A stretch of DNA of 64,000 nt from CAXBCP01 sp963977005. Lineage in GTDB: Bacteria > Pseudomonadota > Alphaproteobacteria > MPNO01 > UBA830. The first letter of the stretch is position 1; the number at the start of each line of letters is the position of its first letter. Below are positions 27,903-36,632 of the stretch, one piece after another. Under the pieces are notes generated by a model. It had not been told where the DNA came from, ran no database searches, and saw nothing but the letters and a program-made list of their open reading frames with translations. Made by a program: the position numbers and the translations under genes. The stretch covers positions 124,001-188,000 of the forward strand of contig CAXBMQ010000004.1 of NCBI GenBank assembly GCA_963977005.1, read 5' to 3'.

Positions 27903-28308
27903 TAGATAAGTGTACCGGATGGACGAGAATTTTCAGTCGGCAAATGGAGACCTTCCAACAACGTCGCTGTTGGGTCAGAATCAACCTCATTGAAATCTAA
28001 CGATATGTCAGCTTTCTGGGCTAAAGCAGGCCTCACAGCCGATATCCGGGCTGTTTCCGAGGGTGAGTGATGACCACGTTTCTTCTTGAGGAACACTCAA
28101 TGCCTCAATCCACGCCTCCAGTTCATCGACCAAAGAGTTCCAACTTTGTCTCTTCAGGTCCACCAATTTTCCTTACCCCGCAAAACGTTGGCGATCGGTA
28201 ACTTCCTGAACAAAGGGTTCTGTTTCGCCTGTTGCGCGGCCCGCTGCCGGGATCGAGCGGACACATTCGGCGTTCGTCGTCGAGCGCCATGCTTTGCAGA
28301 TGCGGAAC
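27903..28308. other. Intergenic segment with coding-like remnants
   Basis: About 400 bp between the MFS gene and the SorC-type regulator, with no named gene. On the minus strand, a frame from GTG 28163 to 28008 (51 aa, Shine-Dalgarno TAAGGA) carries LVDELEAWIEALSVPQEETW. An overlapping frame immediately before it ends in RKLPIANVLRGKENWW. These look coding-like but are short, so they may be remnants of a decayed gene or a small unannotated protein. Nothing else is supported. Confidence 0.3.
28008..28163 (-). CDS. Possible small protein or gene remnant
   Basis: A 51-codon open frame with GTG start and TAAGGA eight nt upstream. The product contains an amphipathic stretch, LVDELEAWIEALSVPQEET, and two Cys near its C-terminus (GCEACF). 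No family is recognised. It could equally be a fragment of a degraded gene, since a different frame just upstream is also coding-like. Low confidence. Confidence 0.2.
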   Translation of the reverse strand: MDLKRQSWNSLVDELEAWIEALSVPQEETWSSLTLGNSPDIGCEACFSPES

Positions 28309-29454
28309 CTAGGTTTGGCCCCCGGCTGCGTCACCGGAAGACATGTCTTCTTCCATCCTGTCCGCCAGAGCGGAACTTATCAGTAAAACCGATACCAGCC
28401 CCTCGCTTACCAGGTGCCGGACGATCTCGAATTTGTGTTCTTCCGCCGCCACGAGGATGACGCCCCGCCGTCTGGCGATCTTTTCAAAGTCGCGTCGGTG
28501 GATCCCCGTCCATCTCGCATTGAGCTCGTCGACAATATCGTTTTCGGCTCTGCTGTTCGTGTCTCTGGGCAACCAGTAGCCACCGATATTTCCGATCGTA
28601 ATGTCTTCGAGTGTTTCGGGGGGGATTTCCAGATTAGCGGCGCACTCTATCAGCCATCTGTCGTGTCCGAATTTGCCGCGGCAGCCGGTCAGGAGTGTAT
28701 CGACCTCGGGGATGAGCTGCGTCGTACCATCAGTATCGAGACAGAAAACATTGGCATAGCCGGCCGTGCCGCCAATGAAGTCCTTGATGATTTTCAGTTC
28801 GCCCTGCTTCCTGTACTGCCTCGGAATCAATGCACTCACGCTGTAGCTGAATTTGCTGGTCGTCTTTTTGCCGAAAACGGTGTTCAGGTCGGAAACGAAG
28901 GTTGCGCTCTGGAGGGAGGGGTCGGCAATTGCGGCGGCGGGATCGCCAGTCAACTGGATGAATGTCGGCGGAGACTGTTCCAGCCTTTCTCGCGACGATC
29001 TTTTCGCCAGGTTCTGAATCTCCGAGACGAGCGCGCGCATCGTGGTGCCCCATGTGATAGCGACGATTCGGGGCTGATTCACAATCCTGTCCACGACGTC
29101 GTGCGCGGCGTTGCTGGTAACGCCGGTCAACACGTTTTCGGCGTTTGCAACAGGATAGACCTCCAGCGACTGCAGCCGGCCGTCGGAAAGTCGCTCAAGT
29201 CGTTCAAAAAGAGCCTGTTGACCGAAAACCTGCTTCTCGAGTTCGCGCGCTCTGTCCGGCGTAACGTTTAATTTCGGGTGACGCGGAATCAGAATGCCCT
29301 GTTTCGAGGCTTCGGCGAGCAGGCGGTTTACCGTGGGGGCGCTGACCCCCAGATCTGCGGCAATCTGCTTTTGTCGCCGCCCCTTGCTCGCCAGAAAGGC
29401 GGCCTTTTCCATTGCTCCCGGGGGAATCGGATTTCGTCTGCGTTTCGAAGTCAT
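28309..29454 (-). CDS. SorC/DeoR-type sugar-binding transcriptional regulator
   Basis: A 381-aa regulator. An N-terminal helix-turn-helix spans about residues 15-50 (KGRRQKQIAADLGVSAPTVNRLLAEA). A C-terminal SorC effector domain follows, similar to sugar isomerase folds, with ITWGTTM, DPAAAIADPSL, TGCRGKFG and GNIGGYWLP. Members bind a phosphorylated metabolite and control a neighbouring catabolic operon. It is divergent from the TPP decarboxylase genes, and the nested palindrome at 29474-29508 is its likely operator. Confidence 0.85.
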   Translation of the reverse strand: MTSKRRRNPIPPGAMEKAAFLASKGRRQKQIAADLGVSAPTVNRLLAEASKQGILIPRHPKLNVTPDRARELEKQVFGQQALFERLERLSDGRLQSLEVYPVANAENVLTGVTSNAAHDVVDRIVNQPRIVAITWGTTMRALVSEIQNLAKRSSRERLEQSPPTFIQLTGDPAAAIADPSLQSATFVSDLNTVFGKKTTSKFSYSVSALIPRQYRKQGELKIIKDFIGGTAGYANVFCLDTDGTTQLIPEVDTLLTGCRGKFGHDRWLIECAANLEIPPETLEDITIGNIGGYWLPRDTNSRAENDIVDELNARWTGIHRRDFEKIARRRGVILVAAEEHKFEIVRHLVSEGLVSVLLISSALADRMEEDMSSGDAAGGQT

Positions 29455-29473
29455 GCTGTCTAGATTTCGGCAT

Positions 29474-29508
29474 TTGAAATTTCTTTCACGGTAAAGAAAT
29501 TATTTCAA
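29474..29508. promoter_or_regulatory. Nested palindromic operator candidate
   Basis: The outer arms TTGAAAT (29474-29480) and ATTTCAA (29502-29508) and the inner arms ATTTCTTT (29479-29486) and AAAGAAAT (29493-29500) are perfectly inverted around CACGGT. The element sits between the divergent SorC-type regulator and the catabolic operon. It probably binds the regulator as a dimer or tetramer. Confidence 0.6.
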
Positions 29509-29601
29509 TAACGCCATGCCGGCCCGCGACCTATAGTTTTGGAGTGTGAACAGGATGAAAACAAAAACGTTCAGAACGTGCAGAGAATAAATGACACAAT
29601 A

Positions 29602-30105
29602 ATGCTGTCAGGCGACCGGATCATCGGCGCCGTTAGAGATAGCGAAGTACGAACGATCCTGACAGTTCCCGACAGGTCGACGGAAGAGGGACTCCTGGGG
29701 CCAATCTCGCGCGATCCGGGTTTCCGGCATGTGCGGGTTTGCAAGGAAGACGAGGCGCTCGGGATCAGCGCCGCGCTGTCCTATTCCAAGCAGCGCGCGC
29801 TGATCCTGATTCAATATACCGGCCTGCTGGATTCGCTGAACGCCGTGCGGGCGGTCGCCGTCGAATACAAGATGCCGATCTGCATGATGGTGGGACTGCA
29901 TGGCAAGGAGCCGGATGTTGCGCCCACGGCGTCCAGGAATTACGGAATCCGGATTATTGAACCGATACTCGATGCGATGGGCATTGCGCACCACCTGGTG
30001 GACACGGATCGCGACGTCGAGCGGATCGGGCCGGCGATAGAAACCGCCTACGCGACGTCCAATCCCGTGGCACTTCTGATCGGAAGAAGGCCGGTCGCCC
30101 CATGA
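29602..30105 (+). CDS. TPP-dependent decarboxylase, Pyr (alpha) subunit, ComD-like
   Basis: N-terminal TPP-enzyme (Pyr) domain of 167 aa from ATG 29602. It resembles the alpha subunit of sulfopyruvate/phosphonopyruvate decarboxylases. The Glu that activates TPP lies at residues 49-51 (KEDEALGISAALS). The ORF is open further upstream from TTG 29539, but a TATAGT -10-like box at 29532-29537 argues for a start downstream. It overlaps the PP subunit by 4 bp. The substrate is a 2-oxo acid, not further defined here. Confidence 0.75.
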   Translation: MLSGDRIIGAVRDSEVRTILTVPDRSTEEGLLGPISRDPGFRHVRVCKEDEALGISAALSYSKQRALILIQYTGLLDSLNAVRAVAVEYKMPICMMVGLHGKEPDVAPTASRNYGIRIIEPILDAMGIAHHLVDTDRDVERIGPAIETAYATSNPVALLIGRRPVAP

Positions 30106-30671
30106 TGAAACGGGATTCCTGGCTAAGAATTCTCGCCGACAACGTCGCGCAGGATCAGGTCGTTGTCGCCGCCTATAGCACGGCGTTCGACTGGATTGCG
30201 ATCCGGCCCAGCGCATTCAATTATATCTCGTCAGGTGCAATGGGATTGACGTCGTCTCATGCGCTGGGTTTCGCACTTGCCTGGCCCGATCGCAAAATCA
30301 TTCTTCTGGACGGCGATGGCAGTCTGTTGATGAATCTCGGCAGTCTGGTGACAATCGCCGATGCCGCGCCCGAAAATCTCGTTCATTTCGTCAGCGAAAA
30401 CGGCGTGTACGAGGCCAATGGCAGTCATGTTATTCCCGGCAAGGACAAGGTGAACTTTGCGGGCATGGCGGAAAATGCAGGATACGCAAGGTGTCTCGAA
30501 TTTTCCGAAGAAACTGATTTTCAGGAGGAACTGCCAGCCATCCTAAATACAAAAGGGCCTGTATTTGTGACCATGAAATGTGAGCGGGGAGAGGCTTATC
30601 CTCGTGATTATTCCCAGATGCACGGACCTGCGGTGCGGCAGAGATTCGCGGAGGCAGTTGCAGATTTCTGA
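30102..30671 (+). CDS. TPP-dependent decarboxylase, PP (beta) subunit, ComE-like
   Basis: C-terminal TPP-enzyme domain of 189 aa. The Mg-TPP motif GDGS at residues 71-74 is followed by Asn100 (SENGVYEANG), the canonical GDG-x26-N arrangement. The SSGAMGLTSSHALGFALA segment is typical of the PP fold. It is coupled to the Pyr subunit by a 4-bp overlap and together they form one split decarboxylase. The family includes sulfopyruvate decarboxylase and phosphonopyruvate decarboxylase; which substrate is used is unknown. Confidence 0.82.
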   Translation: MMKRDSWLRILADNVAQDQVVVAAYSTAFDWIAIRPSAFNYISSGAMGLTSSHALGFALAWPDRKIILLDGDGSLLMNLGSLVTIADAAPENLVHFVSENGVYEANGSHVIPGKDKVNFAGMAENAGYARCLEFSEETDFQEELPAILNTKGPVFVTMKCERGEAYPRDYSQMHGPAVRQRFAEAVADF

Positions 30672-30745
30672 CCTGATGCCATGGGCTTTTGCCCGGTATT
30701 CCTTTGGACCCATACAAATCATAAAAGACCACAAGGAGAGGAAAC

Positions 30746-31822
30746 ATGAAGAAGATAAGCAACCAAGGTAGCGGTAAGACGCTACTCAATACGATCAAAG
30801 GCGGTTTTGCCGCGTTGTTTTCAATCGCAGCGATGGCGGCCTCCGCGCAGGCCGCGGAGAGCTTCAAGGATCGCACAATTACGGTTGTGGTCCCGTCAGG
30901 ATCAGGCGGCTCTTATCATGTTTACTGCCAGCTGGTCGTACAACATATCGCACGCCATATTCCGGGCAATCCGACAACCGTCATTCAGAATCGTCCGGGT
31001 GCGGGCGGTGCGCGCGCCGCGGCATACATGGCCAATGCCGCACCCAAAGACGGCACCGTAATTGCGATGGTTGCGCCGGGTTCCATTACCCTGCCGTTGT
31101 CGCGCAAGAATGTGAAATTCGATGCGACGAAATTCAATTGGCTCGGGTCGCTGGCGTCGCGCGCCTATGTTTTCCACACGTGGCATACCGCACCCGCTCA
31201 GACGCTCGACGAATTGAAGAAGACCCAGATTATCGCCGGTTCGACGGGCACCGCATCGGGGGCGCACGTAATCGCGGGGCTGATGAACACCGTCCTGGGC
31301 ACCAAGATGAAAATCATCAGCGGCTACAAGGGCGGGGGAAAGCTCGATCTCGCCATGCAGCGCGGCGAAATTCACGGCCGGGGAAATTTTTTCAACAGCA
31401 TCGAATCCCGCAATGGCGAATGGCTCACCGGCAAGAAGGTATCGCTGATCATGGCGCTCGGGCCGAAGATCGAAGAGGGCCTTATTTCGCGGAAAGTGCC
31501 GTACGCGCATGAACTGGTGAAGCCCGGTACCGTCGATGCCCGTGCCGTGGAACTGATCCGGATGAATTTCAATGTCGGACAGGCTTTCTACCTGCCGCCC
31601 GGAACACCGAAAGCGATTGTCGACACGATGAGGAAGGCGTTCGCTGACATGGTGGCGGCACCGGAGATTGCGGCGGAGGCAAAGCGGCGCAATTTCATGT
31701 TCAATCCGCAATCGGCCGAGTCGGTGATATCCCATATCGACAAGGCTTTCGGCGCGGCAGACAACGAGACCGTAGAACGGTATCGCGCCATCATGTCGTC
31801 GTCCTACAAGAAAAAGTCCTAA
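30746..31822 (+). CDS. Tripartite tricarboxylate transporter (Bug-type) substrate-binding protein
   Basis: Periplasmic binding protein of 358 aa, with a signal peptide ending near residue 36 (ASAQAAE). The fold fits TctC/Bug receptors: TVVVPSGSGGSYHVYC, IQNRPGAGGARAA, and YLPPGTPKAIVD. These bind carboxylates with high affinity. No TctA or TctB membrane genes are in the window, so it is an orphan here. A strong AAGGAGAGG site precedes ATG 30746. Its place between the TPP decarboxylase and a GST suggests that it delivers the pathway substrate. Confidence 0.87.
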   Translation: MKKISNQGSGKTLLNTIKGGFAALFSIAAMAASAQAAESFKDRTITVVVPSGSGGSYHVYCQLVVQHIARHIPGNPTTVIQNRPGAGGARAAAYMANAAPKDGTVIAMVAPGSITLPLSRKNVKFDATKFNWLGSLASRAYVFHTWHTAPAQTLDELKKTQIIAGSTGTASGAHVIAGLMNTVLGTKMKIISGYKGGGKLDLAMQRGEIHGRGNFFNSIESRNGEWLTGKKVSLIMALGPKIEEGLISRKVPYAHELVKPGTVDARAVELIRMNFNVGQAFYLPPGTPKAIVDTMRKAFADMVAAPEIAAEAKRRNFMFNPQSAESVISHIDKAFGAADNETVERYRAIMSSSYKKKS

Positions 31823-31844
31823 TCGTGGCGGGTTGGAGACGGTG

Positions 31845-32753
31845 ATGGAACTTCTCGGTGGACCGACTTCGACCTGCTGCTGCAAGGTACACCTGATGGC
31901 CGTCGAGAAAGGCGTGGACCTTAAGGAGCGTGAGGTGAATGTGCACAAGCACCAGAACCTCACGTCCGAATACATCGCAATGAATCGCGATGGCATGGTT
32001 CCGACCCTTCTCGATGGCGACATGGTGGTCGTCGAGTCCAGCGTTATCATGCGCTATCTCGATCGCCGCTTTCCGGAGCCGCCATTGACCCCGGGCGATC
32101 CGCTTGAGGCGATGCGGATGGACCTCCTGATGAAGGATCTGGACGACAAGTACCATAGCGCGATCGCCTTCGTTTCGTTCTCGGAGGCATCCCGCGGACC
32201 CGACGGGGAATTGACGGAAGCAGCGCGCATTCGTCTGAAGTCTTTTGACGGGATACCTGAACCGAAGCGACGGGAACAGCGGCGTCAATCGGTGCTGCAG
32301 GGCGTGTTGTCCGATGAAGGCCGCCGCGCCTGCGGTTTTCTTGAAACCATGGTCAAGGATATCGATGCGGCGCTCGAACTCGGACCGTTTCTTGCCGGCG
32401 ACAGCTATTCCCTGGCCGATGCAGCGTTGACCCCCTATGTCCATCGGCTGTGGGTTCTGGGTTGCGAAGAGTTATGGTCGAAGGATCGGCCGAGGGTCGG
32501 CGAGTGGTACGAGCGGATCAAATCGCGCCAGTCCTTTGCGGAGGTGTTTACGAAGCGCAACGCCGAAACGCGTCATCGCTATGACAAGGACAAAAGCGTC
32601 GCCCACGGTACGTGGAAACGGTTCCATGAAGCCCTGGAATCCATCGGTAGCAGGCCGGACGACTCCGCTGTCAGGATGCCGGCGAGAATCTGGAGCGCAG
32701 CGGGGCTGAAGCGCAGTCTCGACAGCGCGTCAGCGCTTTCCGGCCGCGCTTGA
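31845..32753 (+). CDS. Glutathione S-transferase family protein
   Basis: GST-fold protein of 302 aa. The N-terminal thioredoxin-like half shows ELLGGPTSTCCCKVHLMAVEKG, with cysteines in place of the usual Ser/Tyr, and MVPTLLDGDMVVVESSVIMRYLD containing the cis-Pro and ES motif. A helical C-terminal domain follows. Such GSTs serve in aromatic catabolism (isomerases, dehalogenases). It starts at ATG 31845 after GGAG. Adjacent FAH-type hydrolase supports a maleylacetoacetate- or maleylpyruvate-isomerase-like role, but this is inference. Confidence 0.8.
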   Translation: MELLGGPTSTCCCKVHLMAVEKGVDLKEREVNVHKHQNLTSEYIAMNRDGMVPTLLDGDMVVVESSVIMRYLDRRFPEPPLTPGDPLEAMRMDLLMKDLDDKYHSAIAFVSFSEASRGPDGELTEAARIRLKSFDGIPEPKRREQRRQSVLQGVLSDEGRRACGFLETMVKDIDAALELGPFLAGDSYSLADAALTPYVHRLWVLGCEELWSKDRPRVGEWYERIKSRQSFAEVFTKRNAETRHRYDKDKSVAHGTWKRFHEALESIGSRPDDSAVRMPARIWSAAGLKRSLDSASALSGRA

Positions 32754-32771
32754 ACGTTCCATGGACGGAAT

Positions 32772-33635
32772 ATGAAACTCTGCAGTTATCGTCTTGACGG
32801 GCGCGACCTATACGGCGTTCTGACGGATGACGGAATCGTCGACCTGACCCAGCGGATGGGCGACGACCACCCGACGCTCGTCTCGTGTCTCCGGGATCGC
32901 GCTGTTGCGGTTGCGCGTGATGCTGCGGCCGGGGCTTCACCCGACTTCGCCGTCGATGAAGTCGAATTTCTGCCCCTGACGGCCGAGCCTGTGAATATTT
33001 TCTGCGTGGGCGTGAACTACCTCGATCATCAGGCGGAAACCGGCCGGACCGGCGAAGCCTACCCCAGTGCTTTCGCGAAGTTCAGGGAATCGCTGGTCGG
33101 TCACAACCAGCCACTGGTCCGCCCGACTGGCCTTCACTCGATGGACTTCGAGGTCGAATACGCGGTTGTCATCGGCGAACCGGCGCGAAACGTGCTTCCG
33201 GAACAGGCGCTCGATCATGTCGCCGGGTATACCATCATCAATGACGGGACCATCCGGGAATACCAGTACGAACGCGGGGTGTTTCAGGGCAAGAATTTCT
33301 GGCGCACGGGGGCCTGCGGCCCCTGCATGGTGACCAAGGGTGCCGCACTTCCGTGGGATCAGACGTCACTCCGGACATGGGTTAACGGCGAGATCATGCA
33401 GGAATCGACAGTCGACCGCCTGATCATGGATGTACCGTTTCTGGTGTCCTATTTTTCGCGTCAGACCCTCCTCAAACCCGGCGACATGATCGCGACGGGT
33501 ACGCCTGCCGGGGTCGGACATCGGCGCGAGCCGCCGGTGTATCTCAAGCCCGGTGACGTGGTTGAGATGGAGATCGCCGGAATCGGGAAATTACGCAACC
33601 CTGTGATTGATGAAGCGGATTCCGCCGCAGGGTAG
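32772..33635 (+). CDS. Fumarylacetoacetate hydrolase family protein
   Basis: A 287-aa FAH-fold protein. The metal-binding acid residues lie in MDFEVEYAVVIGE, and the conserved QGKNFWRTGACGPCMV and ATGTPAGVG motifs are present. Family members cleave C-C bonds in fumarylacetoacetate-like acids, or hydrate 2-hydroxymuconate-type products. It begins 19 bp after the GST gene and is probably co-transcribed. The exact acid is unknown. Confidence 0.88.
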   Translation: MKLCSYRLDGRDLYGVLTDDGIVDLTQRMGDDHPTLVSCLRDRAVAVARDAAAGASPDFAVDEVEFLPLTAEPVNIFCVGVNYLDHQAETGRTGEAYPSAFAKFRESLVGHNQPLVRPTGLHSMDFEVEYAVVIGEPARNVLPEQALDHVAGYTIINDGTIREYQYERGVFQGKNFWRTGACGPCMVTKGAALPWDQTSLRTWVNGEIMQESTVDRLIMDVPFLVSYFSRQTLLKPGDMIATGTPAGVGHRREPPVYLKPGDVVEMEIAGIGKLRNPVIDEADSAAG

Positions 33636-33704
33636 AGTGTCAGAGCGATAGCGCCCGGACGGCGCCAAAATTGTTCATGGAATAAAGAGTGAAGAGGATA
33701 TTCG

Positions 33705-34172
33705 ATGTCATTCAACGTTCGACGAGTGGTCACCGGGCATGATGAAAACGGCAAGGCGCGGGTCCTGATCGACGGACCCACCGAAAACGTTATCTCGCGC
33801 CGGGAAGGGCAGAATTCGACCGTCATCTGGGCGACGGATCAGCGGGACCCCGATCTGGGGGAACTCAACGATATTTCAGGCCCCATCAGGCAGACGGTCA
33901 TGCCCGACGGAACCGTTTTCAGGATCTCTCGGCTCGAGCCCGGTGTGGCGCCACGGATGCACCGGACCGAAAGCCTTGATTACGCCGTTGTGATTTCCGG
34001 GGAAATCGACATGGAACTCGACGATGGCGAAGTCGTCCGTCTTCGGGCAGGAGACGCGCTGGTCCAGCGTGGCACCGTTCACAACTGGATCAATAACGGC
34101 ACCGAGCCCTGCGTCATCGCTTTTGTCCTCATTGCGGCCAGTCTTCCCGATGGACTGGAAGGCGCGGGCTAG
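33705..34172 (+). CDS. Cupin-domain protein
   Basis: Single-domain cupin of 155 aa. The first cupin motif region contains MHRTESLDYAVVISGEIDMEL and the second GDALVQRGTVHNWINNG with His residues at plausible metal ligand positions. The family covers dioxygenases, isomerases and sensing proteins. It is placed between FAH hydrolase and alpha/beta hydrolase genes, so a role in the same pathway is likely, unproven. Confidence 0.8.
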   Translation: MSFNVRRVVTGHDENGKARVLIDGPTENVISRREGQNSTVIWATDQRDPDLGELNDISGPIRQTVMPDGTVFRISRLEPGVAPRMHRTESLDYAVVISGEIDMELDDGEVVRLRAGDALVQRGTVHNWINNGTEPCVIAFVLIAASLPDGLEGAG

Positions 34173-34249
34173 CGTTATATGTCTGATGTGGGTCATTTGC
34201 GGTTGCCGTGGCGGTAACCGAATACACGAAGCGACAGGGAGAAGACCCG

Positions 34250-35104
34250 ATGACAGCCAACTACGATCCCGGTGCGAAATACGAAATCAGGATTTGGGAA
34301 GAGGACTTCAGGCAGGTCCCTACGCGGATGCTTCTTGCGCGGATCTGCCAACCGATCGGCGACGGGCCGTTCCCGGTGCTCCTCGACCTGCACGGCGGCG
34401 CCTGGGTAGCGAAAGACCGCACGGCCAATGTGGCAATGGCCGAAGCCATGGCGCGCAGCGGTATACTGACGGTGTCTATCGATATGCGGCTGGGCGGCGA
34501 AGCGCCTTACCCGGCCTCCGTACAGGACGCCAATTTCGGCATTCGATGGCTGAAGATGAAGGCGCCCGAATGGAACGGCGATCCCTCTACGATAGGCTTG
34601 CTCGGCAGTTCAACCGGTGGCCATCTGGCCCAGTTGCTGGGTATGCGGCCGCTGGATCCACGCTACAACGCCCTGCCGCTCGACGGCCACGAAGAAATCG
34701 ACGCGCATATAAACTATGTCGCCGTGCGGTCGCCGATCAGCGACCCTTTGGCACGCTACAAAAACGCCCTCGCAAAGGGGCGCCAGGATATGGCGGATCG
34801 TCACCATGTCTATTTCGACCCGTTCAGCAATATTGAAGAAGCCAACCCGCAATTGATCCTCGAGCGCAAAGAGCCGGTTGAATTGCCGCCCATGCTGATC
34901 ATGCAGGGCGGGCTTGATGACAACGTCCTGCCCGCATTTCAGGTGAAGTTCAGGGACTCCTACCGGGCCGCCGGGGGCGCGTGCGAGCTTGAGGTTTTCG
35001 AGGGCTGTGGCCATTTGTGGGTACTCGAACCCGGACCCGATACCGATCGGGCTCATGAAATGCTCAAGGCATTCATTGCCCGCCAGCTCCGCTCGCTGCA
35101 ATAG
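34250..35104 (+). CDS. Alpha/beta hydrolase (HSL-like esterase)
   Basis: A 284-aa alpha/beta hydrolase. HGG at residues 48-50 forms the oxyanion hole, and the nucleophile Ser121 is in GSSTG at 119-123. The acid is in GGLDDN, and the His is in GCGHLW. This matches hormone-sensitive-lipase/carboxylesterase types. ATG 34250 follows CAGGGAGAA. Substrate unknown; it likely hydrolyses an ester or lactone intermediate of the neighbouring pathway. Confidence 0.85.
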   Translation: MTANYDPGAKYEIRIWEEDFRQVPTRMLLARICQPIGDGPFPVLLDLHGGAWVAKDRTANVAMAEAMARSGILTVSIDMRLGGEAPYPASVQDANFGIRWLKMKAPEWNGDPSTIGLLGSSTGGHLAQLLGMRPLDPRYNALPLDGHEEIDAHINYVAVRSPISDPLARYKNALAKGRQDMADRHHVYFDPFSNIEEANPQLILERKEPVELPPMLIMQGGLDDNVLPAFQVKFRDSYRAAGGACELEVFEGCGHLWVLEPGPDTDRAHEMLKAFIARQLRSLQ

Positions 35105-35173
35105 GCGGCCCGGGCGCAGATAGCTCGATCTCATACCGGTCGCAGAAATCCTCGCCGCAGAGATAACTGCCGG

Positions 35174-35203
35174 ATGACGGCTAATACCCCCTCGGTATAT
35201 AAT
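35174..35203 (+). promoter_or_regulatory. Promoter of the Rieske oxygenase unit
   Basis: ATGACG at 35174-35179 (TGAC core) and a consensus TATAAT at 35198-35203 are separated by 18 bp. This separates the Rieske oxygenase/SDR unit from the genes upstream. The leader of about 75 nt carries hairpins described in the next entry. Confidence 0.55.
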
Positions 35204-35214
35204 ACGTCGGCGCC

Positions 35215-35272
35215 GGCCCCGCCCTGAGCAGGGAGCGGGGCAGATTAATAAAGTTCCCGCGTGCGCGGGAGG
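35215..35272 (+). promoter_or_regulatory. Structured 5' leader of the Rieske oxygenase gene
   Basis: A first hairpin has GCCCCGC/GCGGGGC arms over an inner CCCT/AGGG, at about 35216-35241. A second has TCCCGCG/CGCGGGA arms at 35255-35270 and overlaps the start of the GGGAGG Shine-Dalgarno region (35267-35272). This arrangement could limit ribosome access or be a simple mRNA stabiliser; inference only. Confidence 0.35.
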
Positions 35273-35283
35273 ATGGGAAGCCC

Positions 35284-36567
35284 GTGCTGACAGTTGAGAG
35301 GAACAGGCTGGTGACCGAGACCGGTCCCGGGACCCCGATGGGTCGCCTGTTCAGGTGTTACTGGATACCGTTCCTGTTATCCGAAGAGGTGGCGGAGAAG
35401 GGTTGTCCGCCTGTCCGGGTCAGACTGCTTTCCGAAGACCTGCTGGCGTTTCGCGACAGCGAGGGCAGGCTGGGGCTGATCGAGGAATTCTGCGCTCACC
35501 GCCGGGTGTCGTTGTGGTTCGGCCGGAATGAAGAAGGAGGACTCCGCTGCCCTTATCACGGCTGGAAATTCGACGTCAGCGGGCGATGCCTGGAAATTCC
35601 ATCCGAGCCGCCGGAGAGCCGGTTTTGTGAAGAAGTCTCGCTCACTTCTTATCCGTGCGTCGAGCGCGGCGGGATCGTCTGGGCCTATATGGGGCCGCTC
35701 GAAGACCAGCCGCCGCCGCCGGCATTTGAATGGACGACCGTGCCTGAAGATCAGCGCTACCATTCGAAGCGACTGGAAGAATGCAATTATCTGCAGGCGC
35801 TTGAAGGAGGTATCGATTCCAGCCATGTGGCCTTCCTGCATAGCGGCGAGCTGCGCAGCGACCCCCTGCATCACGGATCGAAAGGATCGGACTATCACCT
35901 GTCCGACCTGACCCCAAAATTCGAAGTTGTCGAATCGACGGGCGGGCTCAACATCGGCGTTCGCCGCAACGCGGGGGATGACAAGTATTACTGGCGCGTC
36001 ACGCCGTGGATAATGCCCTGGTACACGATTGTGCCGCCCTATGGCGACAATCCGCTACATGGTCATGCCTGGGTGCCGATCGACGATGAAAACTGCTTTG
36101 CATGGACATTCTCCTATCATCCATCCCGCCCCCTGAACGACCTGGAACGCCGGGTGATGCAGGAAGGCGGCAGCCTTCATGTCGAGCTGATTCCCGGCAC
36201 GTTCCGGCCGGTGATGAATAAAGAAAACGATTACATGATCGATCGCGAAGCGCAGAAAGCACGGACATCGTATAGCGGCGTCCGGGGCATCGCGATGCAG
36301 GATGCCGCGTTGCAGGAGAGCATGGGTCCGGTTCAGGACCGGATGCGCGAGAACCTGGTGATGACCGACAAGGCCATCTTCATGGCGCGGCGCAGGCTGC
36401 AGGATGCCGCGCGCGACCTGGAAAAAGGGAAGTCCCCGCCCGGCGTCGATGAATCTTCGCAGGCGGTCCGGTCGGCCTCGTTCGAGCTTGCGCGCGAGAT
36501 TCCTTTCAACGAGGCGCCGGGCGAACCGACGAAGGTGAAAAAGGGCGTTGCCCATACCTCTATCTGA
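35284..36567 (+). CDS. Rieske non-heme iron oxygenase, catalytic alpha subunit
   Basis: A 427-aa ring-hydroxylating-type oxygenase. The Rieske cluster ligands are C70-x-H72 and C89-x2-H92 (CAHR, CPYHGW). The mononuclear iron site is D178-x2-H181-x4-H186 within EGGIDSSHVAFLH. It resembles phthalate-dioxygenase-like one-component-type alpha subunits. A ferredoxin reductase partner is needed, and none is seen in the window. The GTG start has a purine-rich GGGAGG leader. It is the likely first attack step of the catabolic cluster; the substrate is unknown. Confidence 0.9.
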   Translation: MLTVERNRLVTETGPGTPMGRLFRCYWIPFLLSEEVAEKGCPPVRVRLLSEDLLAFRDSEGRLGLIEEFCAHRRVSLWFGRNEEGGLRCPYHGWKFDVSGRCLEIPSEPPESRFCEEVSLTSYPCVERGGIVWAYMGPLEDQPPPPAFEWTTVPEDQRYHSKRLEECNYLQALEGGIDSSHVAFLHSGELRSDPLHHGSKGSDYHLSDLTPKFEVVESTGGLNIGVRRNAGDDKYYWRVTPWIMPWYTIVPPYGDNPLHGHAWVPIDDENCFAWTFSYHPSRPLNDLERRVMQEGGSLHVELIPGTFRPVMNKENDYMIDREAQKARTSYSGVRGIAMQDAALQESMGPVQDRMRENLVMTDKAIFMARRRLQDAARDLEKGKSPPGVDESSQAVRSASFELAREIPFNEAPGEPTKVKKGVAHTSI

Positions 36568-36632
36568 TCTGAACCAGGAAATGCGCTGCTTGACGCCGGA
36601 GAACCGGCGGTGAGTTGGCAAAGGAGAAGAAT

